Shown one piece after another: positions 51,806 through 60,779 of a DNA stretch of 64,000 bases; position 1 is the first letter of the stretch, and each line of letters opens with the position of its first letter. This DNA comes from Cyclobacterium amurskyense. GTDB taxonomy: Bacteria > Bacteroidota > Bacteroidia > Cytophagales > Cyclobacteriaceae. The notes under the pieces are model-generated. The model was not told where the DNA came from and searched no databases. It was given only the letters and a program-made list of their open reading frames with translations. Where the stretch lies: assembly GCF_001050135.1 (NCBI RefSeq), contig NZ_CP012040.1, positions 3,985,001 to 4,049,000 of the forward strand, given 5' to 3'. The position numbers were made by a program, and so were the translations under genes.

Positions 51806-53023
51806 TTAACTTTTCATTATTTGATGCCCCATTTTATCTCTTTTGGTTTTGAGGTATTTTTCATTGTGAGGGTTGGAGTGAATTTCCAATGGAACAGTGT
51901 CCACAATTTCAAGTCCATAGCCTGACAAACCCACTCTTTTGGTTGGGTTGTTTGTGATAAGACGAATTTTACAAACTCCTAAATCTCTCAAGATTTGAGC
52001 ACCCACTCCATAATCTCTTTTGTCCATAGGAAAACCCAATGCAAGATTTGCCTGAACTGTATCCATACCCTCTTCCTGAAGTTTATAGGCTTTAAGTTTG
52101 TTGATTAAACCTATGCCTCTGCCTTCCTGATTCATATAGAGAACGATACCTTTGCCATTTTCTTCCACCATATTCATGGCTCCATGTAATTGGGGACCGC
52201 AATCGCATCTGCATGAGCCAAAAATATCCCCGGTGATACAGGAAGAATGAACCCTTACCAAAACGGTATCTCCTTCTTTCCACTCACCTTTGATCAAGGC
52301 CATATGCGTTTCGTCTGTATTGGTTTGTTTGTAGGCGATCAACTTAAAATCACCAAATTTGGTAGGCATTTCTACACCAATTTCCCTTTTAATCAGACTA
52401 TCATTTTTAAGCCTATAGGCAATCAAATCTTTAATAGAAACCAGTTTTAAGTCAAACTTCTTAGCCACGTGCACCAAATCAGGTAGTCGAGCCATGGTAC
52501 CATCTTCATTCATGATCTCTACCAATACACCTGCAGGCTGAAGACCGGCTAAACGTGCCAAATCAATTGCCGCCTCAGTATGGCCTGATCTTCGTAAAAC
52601 CCCACCTCTTTTGGCTTTTAATGGGAATATATGACCAGGTTTACCCAATTCATCCGGATTGATGTCTGGATCAATTAAAGCTTTAATGGTCTTAGAGCGA
52701 TCACTTGCAGAGATGCCTGTGGTACAGCCGTGACCAACAAGGTCAACAGAAACGGTAAATGGAGTTTCAAAAGCAGCTGTATTTGTTCCGACCATTAATT
52801 CAAGGCCTAGCTCTTCGCACCTGTCCTCTACGAGAGGAGCACAAATTAACCCACGGCCATGTGTAGCCATGAAATTGATAATTTCTGGTGTTACTTTTTC
52901 AGCGGCACAAATAAAATCACCTTCGTTTTCTCGGTCATCATCATCAACGACGATTACGACCTCCCCGTTTTTTATTGCCGCTATCGCGTCTTCAATTGGA
53001 TCCAGATAAACAGTATCTTTCAT
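51806..53023 (-). CDS. ribBA: Bifunctional riboflavin biosynthesis protein RibBA
   Basis: 405 aa. The N-terminal half (~1-200) is 3,4-dihydroxy-2-butanone-4-phosphate synthase, with DDDDRENEGDF, THGRGLICAPL and RSGHTEAAIDLARLAG. The C-terminal half (~210-405) is GTP cyclohydrolase II, with the zinc motif CRCDCG, and EGRGIGL. Both domains keep their catalytic residues, so the gene can supply both riboflavin precursors. It stands alone, 80 bp from dnaG on the same strand. Confidence 0.97.
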   Translation of the reverse strand: MKDTVYLDPIEDAIAAIKNGEVVIVVDDDDRENEGDFICAAEKVTPEIINFMATHGRGLICAPLVEDRCEELGLELMVGTNTAAFETPFTVSVDLVGHGCTTGISASDRSKTIKALIDPDINPDELGKPGHIFPLKAKRGGVLRRSGHTEAAIDLARLAGLQPAGVLVEIMNEDGTMARLPDLVHVAKKFDLKLVSIKDLIAYRLKNDSLIKREIGVEMPTKFGDFKLIAYKQTNTDETHMALIKGEWKEGDTVLVRVHSSCITGDIFGSCRCDCGPQLHGAMNMVEENGKGIVLYMNQEGRGIGLINKLKAYKLQEEGMDTVQANLALGFPMDKRDYGVGAQILRDLGVCKIRLITNNPTKRVGLSGYGLEIVDTVPLEIHSNPHNEKYLKTKRDKMGHQIMKS

Positions 53024-53102
53024 TTTAATTTTTAAAGTCTAATATATGTAATCACAAAATTACGATTATTTATTCTACTAACCCTTATTACCAAATTTTA
53101 GT

Positions 53103-55040
53103 TTAATTTCTGGAAGGGATAACATTGCCCAACTCTCGGTCAATCTGAGATTTTAGTTGAGTAAGTTCCATATGCATGGTCAATAATTCCTCAATTTCAT
53201 CCTCTTTGGCCACTTTGATTTTTTCTTCAAGTTCATTTCGCATACGTTTCAAATAGGCGCTTTTTAGCTTTAAGGATATCTTATAGGTGGTTTCAGGAAG
53301 GTCATCGGCTTCCCTTTTGGAAAATATCTGATGTTTTGATTCCCAGTTTTTCGAAACTTCCCGGGTTGGAGCGATCATGTCAATGACCTCTTTTTTTAAC
53401 TTGCTGTTTTGAATTTTTAAGAAATAATCGAATTTCGGTATAGTGCCCTGCCTCAAAGCATTCTTATAATGTATAAGCAACTCCTGATAAATTGGAGTGC
53501 CGAAATTTAGGTCTTTGATTTCTTCAAGGAGGTATTCACATACATGCATTTCCTCGGAAACCATCTCAAAGCCATAATTGATCAAAATCCGAATGAGTTC
53601 CCTCTCTTCCTTAATGGTAAGCGGTTGGGCTTTGGTGGTCTCTTCTTTGGGAGCGCCTGGAAGCAACTGCTCTATGGGCGTTTCATTGGGCTCCTTTTGG
53701 AATTTTGATGCCTTATTCTTTTGCTGGTTTTTAAGTAATTGCCTGTTAAGTTCTGTGAGTAAAATATCTTCCTCCATGGCCAGTAGCCTGGCAGATTCTT
53801 TGGCGTATACAGACCTGATAATAGGGTCAGGAACCTTGGAGATACTTAATACCACTTGCCGAATGGCTTCGGCTCTTTTGATGGGATCATCTGCCGCCCC
53901 TTTGGCAAAGAGATCAATTTTAAAATGGATAAAATCCTTTTCCTCTTTTTCAAGAAACTTCTTAAAACCTTCCTTGCCGGACTTTCTGGCAAAACTATCC
54001 GGATCTTCATTCGGAGGAAAAACCACCGCTTTTACATTTAGCCCTCCCTCGAGCAACATGTCAATACCCCGCAAAGAAGCATTTATACCAGCGTCATCCC
54101 CATCATAAAGGACTGTGACCTGATCCGTAAACCTTTTGATTAATTTGATTTGACTTTCGGTGAGGGAAGTACCTGAGGAGGCGACTACATTTTCCACTCC
54201 AGCCAAATGCATGGAAATTACGTCGGTATAGCCTTCTACCAAATAGCAATTGTCCTTTTGTCGAATGGCTTGCTTTGCCTGATAGATGCCATATAAAACA
54301 TCACTTTTATGATAAATGACCGTTTCAGGAGAGTTGATGTATTTGGGCTGTTTCTTGTCTTGGGTCATTATCCGAGCACCAAAAGCAATGGCTTTTCCGC
54401 TCAGGTTATGAATCGGAAACATCACCCTACCCCTAAACCTGTCATAATAATTCCCTGGTTTATTCTCTCGCTCTAGAATAAGCCCAGCCTTAAGAAGATT
54501 TGACTCCTCAAAACCGGCTCCCTTCGCTTTGTTGAGTAGGTGGTCCCAACCGTCAAGAGAATAGCCAAGCTCAAACTTTTCAATGGTGCTGGCATCAAAG
54601 CCTCGCTCCTTTAAATAGCTCAGCCCTATGGATTGTCCTTCGCCTGATTGAAGGTTTTCATGGAAAAAATCTTTCGCATAGTTCAAGGCAATGTACAGGC
54701 TTTCCTTTTCATTGTATTCCTGTACATCGGCAGGGTCAACACTAGTGTCTTCTTCTACCTCTATGCCGTATTTCTTAGCCAAGTGCCTGATTGCCTCCGT
54801 GAAGCCCAAACCTTCAATGTCCATGATGAACTGAATGGGATCACCGGCCTTTCCACAACCAAAGCATTTGTAGATCTGCTTGGCTGGAGAGACGGAAAAA
54901 GAAGGGGTCCGCTCCTGATGAAATGGACAACATGCCCACAGGTTTTGCCCTTTTCTTTTCAAGGAGACATAATCATTGACCACTTCCTCAATGTCTACCT
55001 GCTCTCTTACCCTGTCTGTTGTTAGATTAGATATGGCCAT
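53103..55040 (-). CDS. dnaG: DNA primase DnaG
   Basis: 645 aa. It has an N-terminal CHC2 zinc-binding domain (CCPFHQERTPSFSV, CFGCGKAGD, with Cys/His ligands). A TOPRIM core follows with VEGYTDV as the acidic motif and VLYDGDDAGINA as the second metal-binding motif. The C-terminal region is a helical helicase-binding domain. It makes RNA primers for replication. Normal length for Bacteroidota. Confidence 0.97.
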   Translation of the reverse strand: MAISNLTTDRVREQVDIEEVVNDYVSLKRKGQNLWACCPFHQERTPSFSVSPAKQIYKCFGCGKAGDPIQFIMDIEGLGFTEAIRHLAKKYGIEVEEDTSVDPADVQEYNEKESLYIALNYAKDFFHENLQSGEGQSIGLSYLKERGFDASTIEKFELGYSLDGWDHLLNKAKGAGFEESNLLKAGLILERENKPGNYYDRFRGRVMFPIHNLSGKAIAFGARIMTQDKKQPKYINSPETVIYHKSDVLYGIYQAKQAIRQKDNCYLVEGYTDVISMHLAGVENVVASSGTSLTESQIKLIKRFTDQVTVLYDGDDAGINASLRGIDMLLEGGLNVKAVVFPPNEDPDSFARKSGKEGFKKFLEKEEKDFIHFKIDLFAKGAADDPIKRAEAIRQVVLSISKVPDPIIRSVYAKESARLLAMEEDILLTELNRQLLKNQQKNKASKFQKEPNETPIEQLLPGAPKEETTKAQPLTIKEERELIRILINYGFEMVSEEMHVCEYLLEEIKDLNFGTPIYQELLIHYKNALRQGTIPKFDYFLKIQNSKLKKEVIDMIAPTREVSKNWESKHQIFSKREADDLPETTYKISLKLKSAYLKRMRNELEEKIKVAKEDEIEELLTMHMELTQLKSQIDRELGNVIPSRN

Positions 55041-55453
55041 ATTTTTCTATCGAAAGGCAAAGATAAGATTTATGAATGAGAAAACTTCAGCCCAACAGCA
55101 GTCAAAAATAGAAACTATTTTTCTCCACATGAAGTTAATAGTGGGAAATTCAGAATTGCCTTTGGTACTTTGAATCCCCGAAATAAATCGTTTCAAAGTC
55201 ATAAAAACAATATTATTGTCTGAAGCCCTTTCTTGTTTAATCAAGCTTTGGCTTGGGGCTTGTGTAGCGATTTCAGCACGTAATAGAATATCTATTGCAT
55301 ATTTCGGGTTTAAGCGTATTGGGCCAAAGCCCGTATTGCTTTAAAAGTAATTTTGTACATTCGGTTTAGCTGAGGCAATTTTCGGGTTTAAGCATTAAAA
55401 TATTTTATTAACGGAGGATTAACTATAAATTGCATAAAAATCAAATATCAGGA
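55041..55453. other. Intergenic region between dnaG and mrp
   Basis: About 410 bp between divergent genes, with the second copy of the 50-bp repeat (55266-55315). A further TTTCGGGTTTAAGC lies at 55381-55394. An AGGAGG-like sequence at 55412-55418 precedes a TTG at 55430. No gene is credible. Confidence 0.6.
55266..55315 (+). repeat. Dispersed 50-bp repeat, copy 2
   Basis: The counterpart of 5475-5524, equal in length, with the central AATAGA/TCTATT palindrome slightly changed. Confidence 0.75.
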
Positions 55454-56551
55454 ATGAATATTTCTAAGGAAAAAGTATTAAAGGCCCTGTCTACGGTAGA
55501 GGATCCCGACTTAAAAAAGGATCTGGTTACTCTCGGAATGATTCAGGATTTGGAAATAATTAGTGACCAAAAGATTTCTTTTAAGGTGGTTTTGACTACT
55601 CCTGCCTGTCCATTAAAGGAGTTGATTAGGATAAACTGTGAAGAAGCAATAAAAAAGGCCTTCGGTGAGGAACTTGAGGCGGAAATTTTGATGACTTCAA
55701 ATGTAACCACCATTCGTAACGATGCAGTAATGCTTCCGAACGTTAAAAATATAATTGCCATAGCCTCCGGAAAGGGTGGGGTAGGTAAGAGTACTTGTTC
55801 TTCAAATTTGGCCGTGGCCTTGGCTAAGTCAGGAGCAAAGGTGGGTTTGATTGATGCAGATATTTCTGGTCCTTCAGTACCTACCATGTTTAATGTAGAA
55901 GGTGAGCAACCTGCCATAAAACAAGTAGATGGAAAAAACATAATAGTTCCTATAGAGCAATATGGTGTAAAATTGATGTCAATAGGCTTTTTAACACCTG
56001 CTGATAATGCAGTAGTTTGGAGAGGCCCTATGGCAAGCTCTGCCCTAAAACAGTTTATTGGAGACGTGGATTGGGGTGAGTTGGATTATTTGTTGATAGA
56101 TTTACCTCCTGGGACTTCAGATATTCACCTTACTATGGTTCAAACCTTACCAGTGACAGGAGCCGTTATAGTGACTACTCCTCAGAAGGTTGCATTGGCC
56201 GATGCTACTAAAGCCTTGACCATGTTTCAGCAGCCACAGATCAATGTGCCAATTTTAGGAGTTGTAGAAAATATGGCTTACTTTACACCTGCTGAATTGC
56301 CTGATAATAAGTATTATATATTTGGTCAAGGAGGCGGTCGCAAACTTTCTGAAAAATACGACGTTACTTACTTGGGAGAGATACCTCTGGTACAAGGGAT
56401 AAGAGAAAGTGGAGACAGTGGTTATCCCGCAGTGATGAAGGAAGGGATTATGGCAGAAGCTTTCGGTAATTTTGCAGAGGGCGTAGCCAGGCAAGTAGCG
56501 ATCAGAAATGCTGGTGCAAGCAAAACAGAAGTTGTACAGGTTAAAGGTTAA
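55454..56551 (+). CDS. mrp: Mrp/ApbC-type iron-sulfur carrier ATPase
   Basis: About 365 aa from the ATG at 55454 (MNISKEKVLKALSTVEDPDL), the normal start for the family. A TTG at 55430 with a purine-rich stretch upstream would add eight residues. It has an N-terminal MIP18/DUF59 domain (~1-85), then a P-loop ATPase with ASGKGGVGKSTCSSNLA and DADISGPSVPTMF. It helps to load Fe-S clusters. The CxxC found near residue ~280 in enterobacterial ApbC is absent (YFTPAELPDNKYYIFGQGG). nfu follows 5 bp downstream, which supports the Fe-S role. Confidence 0.93.
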   Translation: MNISKEKVLKALSTVEDPDLKKDLVTLGMIQDLEIISDQKISFKVVLTTPACPLKELIRINCEEAIKKAFGEELEAEILMTSNVTTIRNDAVMLPNVKNIIAIASGKGGVGKSTCSSNLAVALAKSGAKVGLIDADISGPSVPTMFNVEGEQPAIKQVDGKNIIVPIEQYGVKLMSIGFLTPADNAVVWRGPMASSALKQFIGDVDWGELDYLLIDLPPGTSDIHLTMVQTLPVTGAVIVTTPQKVALADATKALTMFQQPQINVPILGVVENMAYFTPAELPDNKYYIFGQGGGRKLSEKYDVTYLGEIPLVQGIRESGDSGYPAVMKEGIMAEAFGNFAEGVARQVAIRNAGASKTEVVQVKG

Positions 56552-56556
56552 AGACA

Positions 56557-56805
56557 ATGTTGGATCAATACAAGGATGAAATCGAAGTGGCTCTGGATAC
56601 GATTAGGCCCTATTTGGAGGCTGATGGTGGTAATGTGAGAATTGTAGGGCTTACTGAAGACATGGTCCTTCAGTTAGAACTATTGGGAACATGCAGTTCA
56701 TGCCCCATGTCTACAATGACGCTTAAAGCTGGGGTTGAAGAAGCAATAAAAAAGGCTATTCCTGAAATTATTAGGGTAGAAGCTGTAAATGTAGAAGTAG
56801 CCTGA
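56557..56805 (+). CDS. NifU C-terminal-domain Fe-S scaffold (Nfu)
   Basis: 82 aa. A single Nfu domain with the cluster-binding CSSCPMSTMTL (Cys-x-x-Cys). It carries Fe-S clusters to target proteins. It starts 5 bp after mrp, forming a two-gene Fe-S operon, and is followed 15 bp later by the M43 protease gene. Confidence 0.95.
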   Translation: MLDQYKDEIEVALDTIRPYLEADGGNVRIVGLTEDMVLQLELLGTCSSCPMSTMTLKAGVEEAIKKAIPEIIRVEAVNVEVA

Positions 56806-56820
56806 CTTATCATTTAATCT

Positions 56821-59800
56821 ATGGTTAATAAATACAATGCACTGATACTTAATTTGGTATCAGTGCTATTTCTTTTTTTAAGCATTATTCAGCTTTCAAT
56901 TGGTCAAGGAGCAACACCCACTGCTGATGTTGACAATTCCATAGACCAATGTGGAACAGTTTTTTTTGAAAAAAAGCAAGCCCAGGCAATGGGCTATTTT
57001 GGCACCCGACAATATTTTGAAAGTTGGGTTGATACCAAAGGGGTAGAAATGAAGCAAAATGCTCAGGGAAACCGGACACTTGCCAACGAAAAAAGGAGAT
57101 TACCAGTTGTAGTTCATGTAATCCATCATGGAGAAGCCATCGGTGTGGGTGCTAATATCTCTGAAGCTCAAATCCTGGATCAAATAAGAATACTTAATGA
57201 AGACTTTCAAATGCAAAATCCAGATTTTGCTGCCAATACACCTAGTGAGTTTTTAGATGTAGCCGCCAATGCCGGAATTGAATTTGTATTGGCAAAGCAA
57301 GACCCACAGGGAATGTCTTCCAGTGGAATAAACAGGGTCCTTGGGCCGAAAGAAACTTATGGATTGAATGATGCCGCCTTAATAGGGCAGTTGGCATCCT
57401 GGGATCCAGAGGAATACATTAATATCTGGGTGTTGCCACTTACACCTCCTACTATTGGTTTTGCAGGGTTTCCTGTTTCCAATGAATTGGAAGGTTTAAA
57501 TAACCCTTCCCCAACACCAGAAACAGACGGAGTCACCATTGATTATAATTATTTTGGAAGCATAGGCACTGCCGTTCAAAATTCAAGAGGAAGAACGGCC
57601 ACGCATGAGATGGGGCATTTTTTTGGTCTTAGACATATTTGGGGAGATGGTGGATGTGAAGTGGATGATTATGTGACAGACACCCCCCTGCAAAGTCAAT
57701 CCAACAACACTTGTATCGTAACCCCTCGGTTCACTTGTGATTCCAGGGATATGGTAGAGAATTTTATGGACTATACTCCTGATCGATGCATGAGCCTGTT
57801 TACTGAAGGTCAGGTAGAGAGGATGGATGTAATTCTAAACTTTAGTCCAAGAAGGGCTTCTTTGCCTACAAGTCGTGCCCTTTTTGAACCACAATTGTTT
57901 GACAGTGATATTGAATTACTAGAAATAGTATCGCCTTCAGTCTATATATGTGATTATTCATTCACTCCGATTATCGAAGTGGTGAACAAAGGTAAAGACC
58001 CAGTGAATAAAGTCAGGGCGAGTATAAAAGCAAATGGCCTTGAGCTTGAAACCAAAGACTTTGATGTTTCTATTGCTCCAGGAGAAACATTGGAGTTGGA
58101 ATTTGATGTTGTTACCCTGAATGCTGAAAGTACAGTATTTACCGCAGAAGTTTTACTGGTAAATGGCTTTGAAGATGATGATACCTCTAATAATAGGCGT
58201 TCGGTAACTACAGCTTTACCGGTATCACAAACACTACCTTATGCCTATCCTGGTCATGTGGAGGCTTCCGGTTGGGAGTACATTAATGGAGACCAGGGAT
58301 TTACCTGGACGCCTGTCAACCTTCAGCTTGATAACGCTAGGCAGGAGGCCTTCCTGCTCAATGGGTTTGATTATAATGGACAGGGTGAATTGGATTATTT
58401 AGTAAGTCCGGTTTTTGACCTTTCAGGAATACCAAATCCTCAGTTGTCATTTGATTTGGCATATTCTCCTTTTTCCAATAGTGCTTTTACTGAAACATTA
58501 ATCGTGGCTGTTTCCACGGATTGTGGCAATACTTTCAATTTGCTCACTGCACCTTATAATAAATCAGGAGCAACTTTGGCCACCCTTGGAGGTTCTCTAA
58601 ACGAGTTTTTCCCGTCTTCCGAACAGCAGTTTAGAAAGGAACTGGTGAACCTTAGTGCTTATGCAGGTCAGGATAATGTCAGGATAGCTTTTGTATCCAT
58701 AAATGGCTATGGTAACAATATTTACCTTAAAAATATAGCCATCAATACTGAGGAGACTTACCGTTATCAGTTGGGAATTAATGAAGTGACCCAACCATTA
58801 CCGGTAGTCAATGGAGACCAAATATTGGATAAGCTGAGTATAGATAATACTGGAAACCTTCCTGTATCAAGCTTTTATGTAAGCAACAGCATCAATGGTC
58901 TTGTAAATGAATCCTCCTTATTTAATGCGATTACCCTGGACGCTAATGCGAGTACATCCGTTGATCTTGCCAATGGCTTCGATCCTGGATTGAATGAAGT
59001 TGTTTACCAGGTTTCATCGCCTAATTTTGATCAAAATTTTGGTGCAGGAGACGAATTGACAAGTTATTTTATCCAAGATGATTCAAAGATTTTGGTTCCC
59101 TGGCGTCAGGATTTTGATTCGGGCTTAGGTGATTGGATTTCCATAAATCCTGAAAATGATTTTAGCTCCTGGCAGTTGAATCCTTCTTCCGGAGGAAATA
59201 GCAGCAATCAAATGGTTTTGGATGACATGGTATCAAACAACAGTTATTGGTTGGTATCTCCAGAATTTTCTTTAGCCGAAACCGGGAGGGCGGGATTGTT
59301 TTTTGATTGGGGAGGTACTGGTTTTTCATCTGGAAGCCAGACTAGCTTTTCGCTTATTGTAAGTAAAGATGGTGGGCAGACCGGACAATCACTTTGGGAA
59401 ATGTCCGGAGAGGCTCTTAACAAAGACATCGACGCATCAGATGATCCGACTTTAGGAACCTTTGTAAACCTCAATGACTTCGCCAGAGAAGAAAAAGTAA
59501 GGCTGTATTTTAAAGTGAATAACCTTAATGATTCAGATGCATTATTATTTCTGGACAATATCTCTTTGTATTTATCAGATGATCCAGATCCGGTGGTTCC
59601 TGAGCTAAATCAATCTCTTGTTTACCCTAACCCAGCGATTGATAACTTCCATATTTCCTTTAATTTGGAGAACTACCAAGATGTGAAAATTGAGTTTTTC
59701 AGTTTAGCTGGTCAAAAAGCTTACGACGTGAGTTTTCCAAATACCTTAAATCAAACCTATACCTTTGGGAAAATGCACTTGGGAACTGGTTTATTTGTAG

Positions 59801-59853
59801 TTAAAATAACAGGAGAAAACTTTATGTTGACCAAGAAGTTGGTTGTATACTAA
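56821..59853 (+). CDS. Secreted M43-family zinc metalloprotease with T9SS sorting domain
   Basis: 1010 aa. After a signal peptide (LVSVLFLFLSIIQLSIGQ) comes a pappalysin-like M43 catalytic domain, ~95-350. The zinc motif HEMGHFFGLRHIWGDGGC has three His ligands and is followed by the Met-turn-type NFMDYTPDRCMSLF. Several beta-sandwich domains (~370-915) follow. The C-terminal ~75 residues are a type IX secretion type A sorting domain (LVYPNPAIDNFHISF ... VVKITGENFMLTKKLVVY). It is therefore exported to the surface and probably degrades proteins outside the cell. Length is typical. Confidence 0.93.
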   Translation: MVNKYNALILNLVSVLFLFLSIIQLSIGQGATPTADVDNSIDQCGTVFFEKKQAQAMGYFGTRQYFESWVDTKGVEMKQNAQGNRTLANEKRRLPVVVHVIHHGEAIGVGANISEAQILDQIRILNEDFQMQNPDFAANTPSEFLDVAANAGIEFVLAKQDPQGMSSSGINRVLGPKETYGLNDAALIGQLASWDPEEYINIWVLPLTPPTIGFAGFPVSNELEGLNNPSPTPETDGVTIDYNYFGSIGTAVQNSRGRTATHEMGHFFGLRHIWGDGGCEVDDYVTDTPLQSQSNNTCIVTPRFTCDSRDMVENFMDYTPDRCMSLFTEGQVERMDVILNFSPRRASLPTSRALFEPQLFDSDIELLEIVSPSVYICDYSFTPIIEVVNKGKDPVNKVRASIKANGLELETKDFDVSIAPGETLELEFDVVTLNAESTVFTAEVLLVNGFEDDDTSNNRRSVTTALPVSQTLPYAYPGHVEASGWEYINGDQGFTWTPVNLQLDNARQEAFLLNGFDYNGQGELDYLVSPVFDLSGIPNPQLSFDLAYSPFSNSAFTETLIVAVSTDCGNTFNLLTAPYNKSGATLATLGGSLNEFFPSSEQQFRKELVNLSAYAGQDNVRIAFVSINGYGNNIYLKNIAINTEETYRYQLGINEVTQPLPVVNGDQILDKLSIDNTGNLPVSSFYVSNSINGLVNESSLFNAITLDANASTSVDLANGFDPGLNEVVYQVSSPNFDQNFGAGDELTSYFIQDDSKILVPWRQDFDSGLGDWISINPENDFSSWQLNPSSGGNSSNQMVLDDMVSNNSYWLVSPEFSLAETGRAGLFFDWGGTGFSSGSQTSFSLIVSKDGGQTGQSLWEMSGEALNKDIDASDDPTLGTFVNLNDFAREEKVRLYFKVNNLNDSDALLFLDNISLYLSDDPDPVVPELNQSLVYPNPAIDNFHISFNLENYQDVKIEFFSLAGQKAYDVSFPNTLNQTYTFGKMHLGTGLFVVKITGENFMLTKKLVVY

Positions 59854-59999
59854 TACCAAAAGCCACAATTGACCGTTCTTTCAGAAAAATCTTATTGGTT
59901 ATTTACCAGTTTTAAATTATAGCATTAATTTGCATTAGAATTCAAGAGAAAAAAGGTTTTCATCCTTAAAATTGGATCAAATCTTGCAATAGAAATAAT

Positions 60000-60779
60000 A
60001 TGAGTGATTTTAAAGTAGGTATTAAAAAAGTAGGTATTCACCTATCAATAATATTGGCCTTAACTTTTGGGCTATTATTTGTTTTTTTTGAAATTTATTT
60101 GCCTGATTATACCCATCATGGTGAGTCCGTCACTGTTCCTGATTTAGAAGGGTTTCATTATGATGAAGTGCAAGGGTATCTTGAGGGTAGAAATCTGGTA
60201 ATGGTGGTTACTTTAGACAGTGGCTTTGTGGCGGATGCCAAGCCATTGGAAGTACTGAAGCAAAACCCAAAGCCGGGAGCCAAAGTAAAGCAAGACAGAA
60301 AAATCTATGTCACACTCAATGCGAAAAATGCACCCCTGATCAGGATGCCTAATTTGGTTCATACCCCTTTGAAAAATGCTCAGGAAATTTTAGCCAATTT
60401 TGGACTTGTGAGAGGAGACATTGTATACGTACCAGATATAGGTCACAATGCCGTATTGCACCAAAAATACAGAGGTAGAGATATCAAAGAAGGTTTAGAA
60501 ATTCCTAAAGGATCCCAAATCGATTTGGTGGTAGGAGATGGTTTTGGTAATCAAAATCTCGATATGCCCAATATCATAGGCATGGATGACCAAGAGGCGG
60601 AGTTCTTGATTCTTGGATCGGGCTTAAGCATGGGCAATGTCAATTATGTAGAAACGGATACTGTTCCCAAAGGAACGGTAGTTAAGCAACTTCCTCCTGC
60701 AGGATTAATGATGCAAACAGGAGAAAGGGTAGACATCTGGGTTTCTAAACTTGGACAAGAAACAACTTTTAATGAATAG
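60000..60779 (+). CDS. PASTA-domain membrane protein
   Basis: 259 aa. One N-terminal transmembrane helix (HLSIILALTFGLLFVFFEIYL) is followed by three PASTA-like domains, starting near residues 42 (VTVPDLEGFHYDEVQGYL), 112 (IRMPNLVHTPLKNAQEIL) and 183 (LDMPNIIGMDDQEAEFLI). It has no kinase domain, unlike PASTA Ser/Thr kinases, so it may sense or bind the cell wall. Its end overlaps the start of the next gene by 8 bp. Confidence 0.88.
   Translation: MSDFKVGIKKVGIHLSIILALTFGLLFVFFEIYLPDYTHHGESVTVPDLEGFHYDEVQGYLEGRNLVMVVTLDSGFVADAKPLEVLKQNPKPGAKVKQDRKIYVTLNAKNAPLIRMPNLVHTPLKNAQEILANFGLVRGDIVYVPDIGHNAVLHQKYRGRDIKEGLEIPKGSQIDLVVGDGFGNQNLDMPNIIGMDDQEAEFLILGSGLSMGNVNYVETDTVPKGTVVKQLPPAGLMMQTGERVDIWVSKLGQETTFNE

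Noticed and set aside
55047..55244. Small genes on either strand between dnaG and mrp
   Set aside because: Both frames overlap each other and lack similarity or a start signal.
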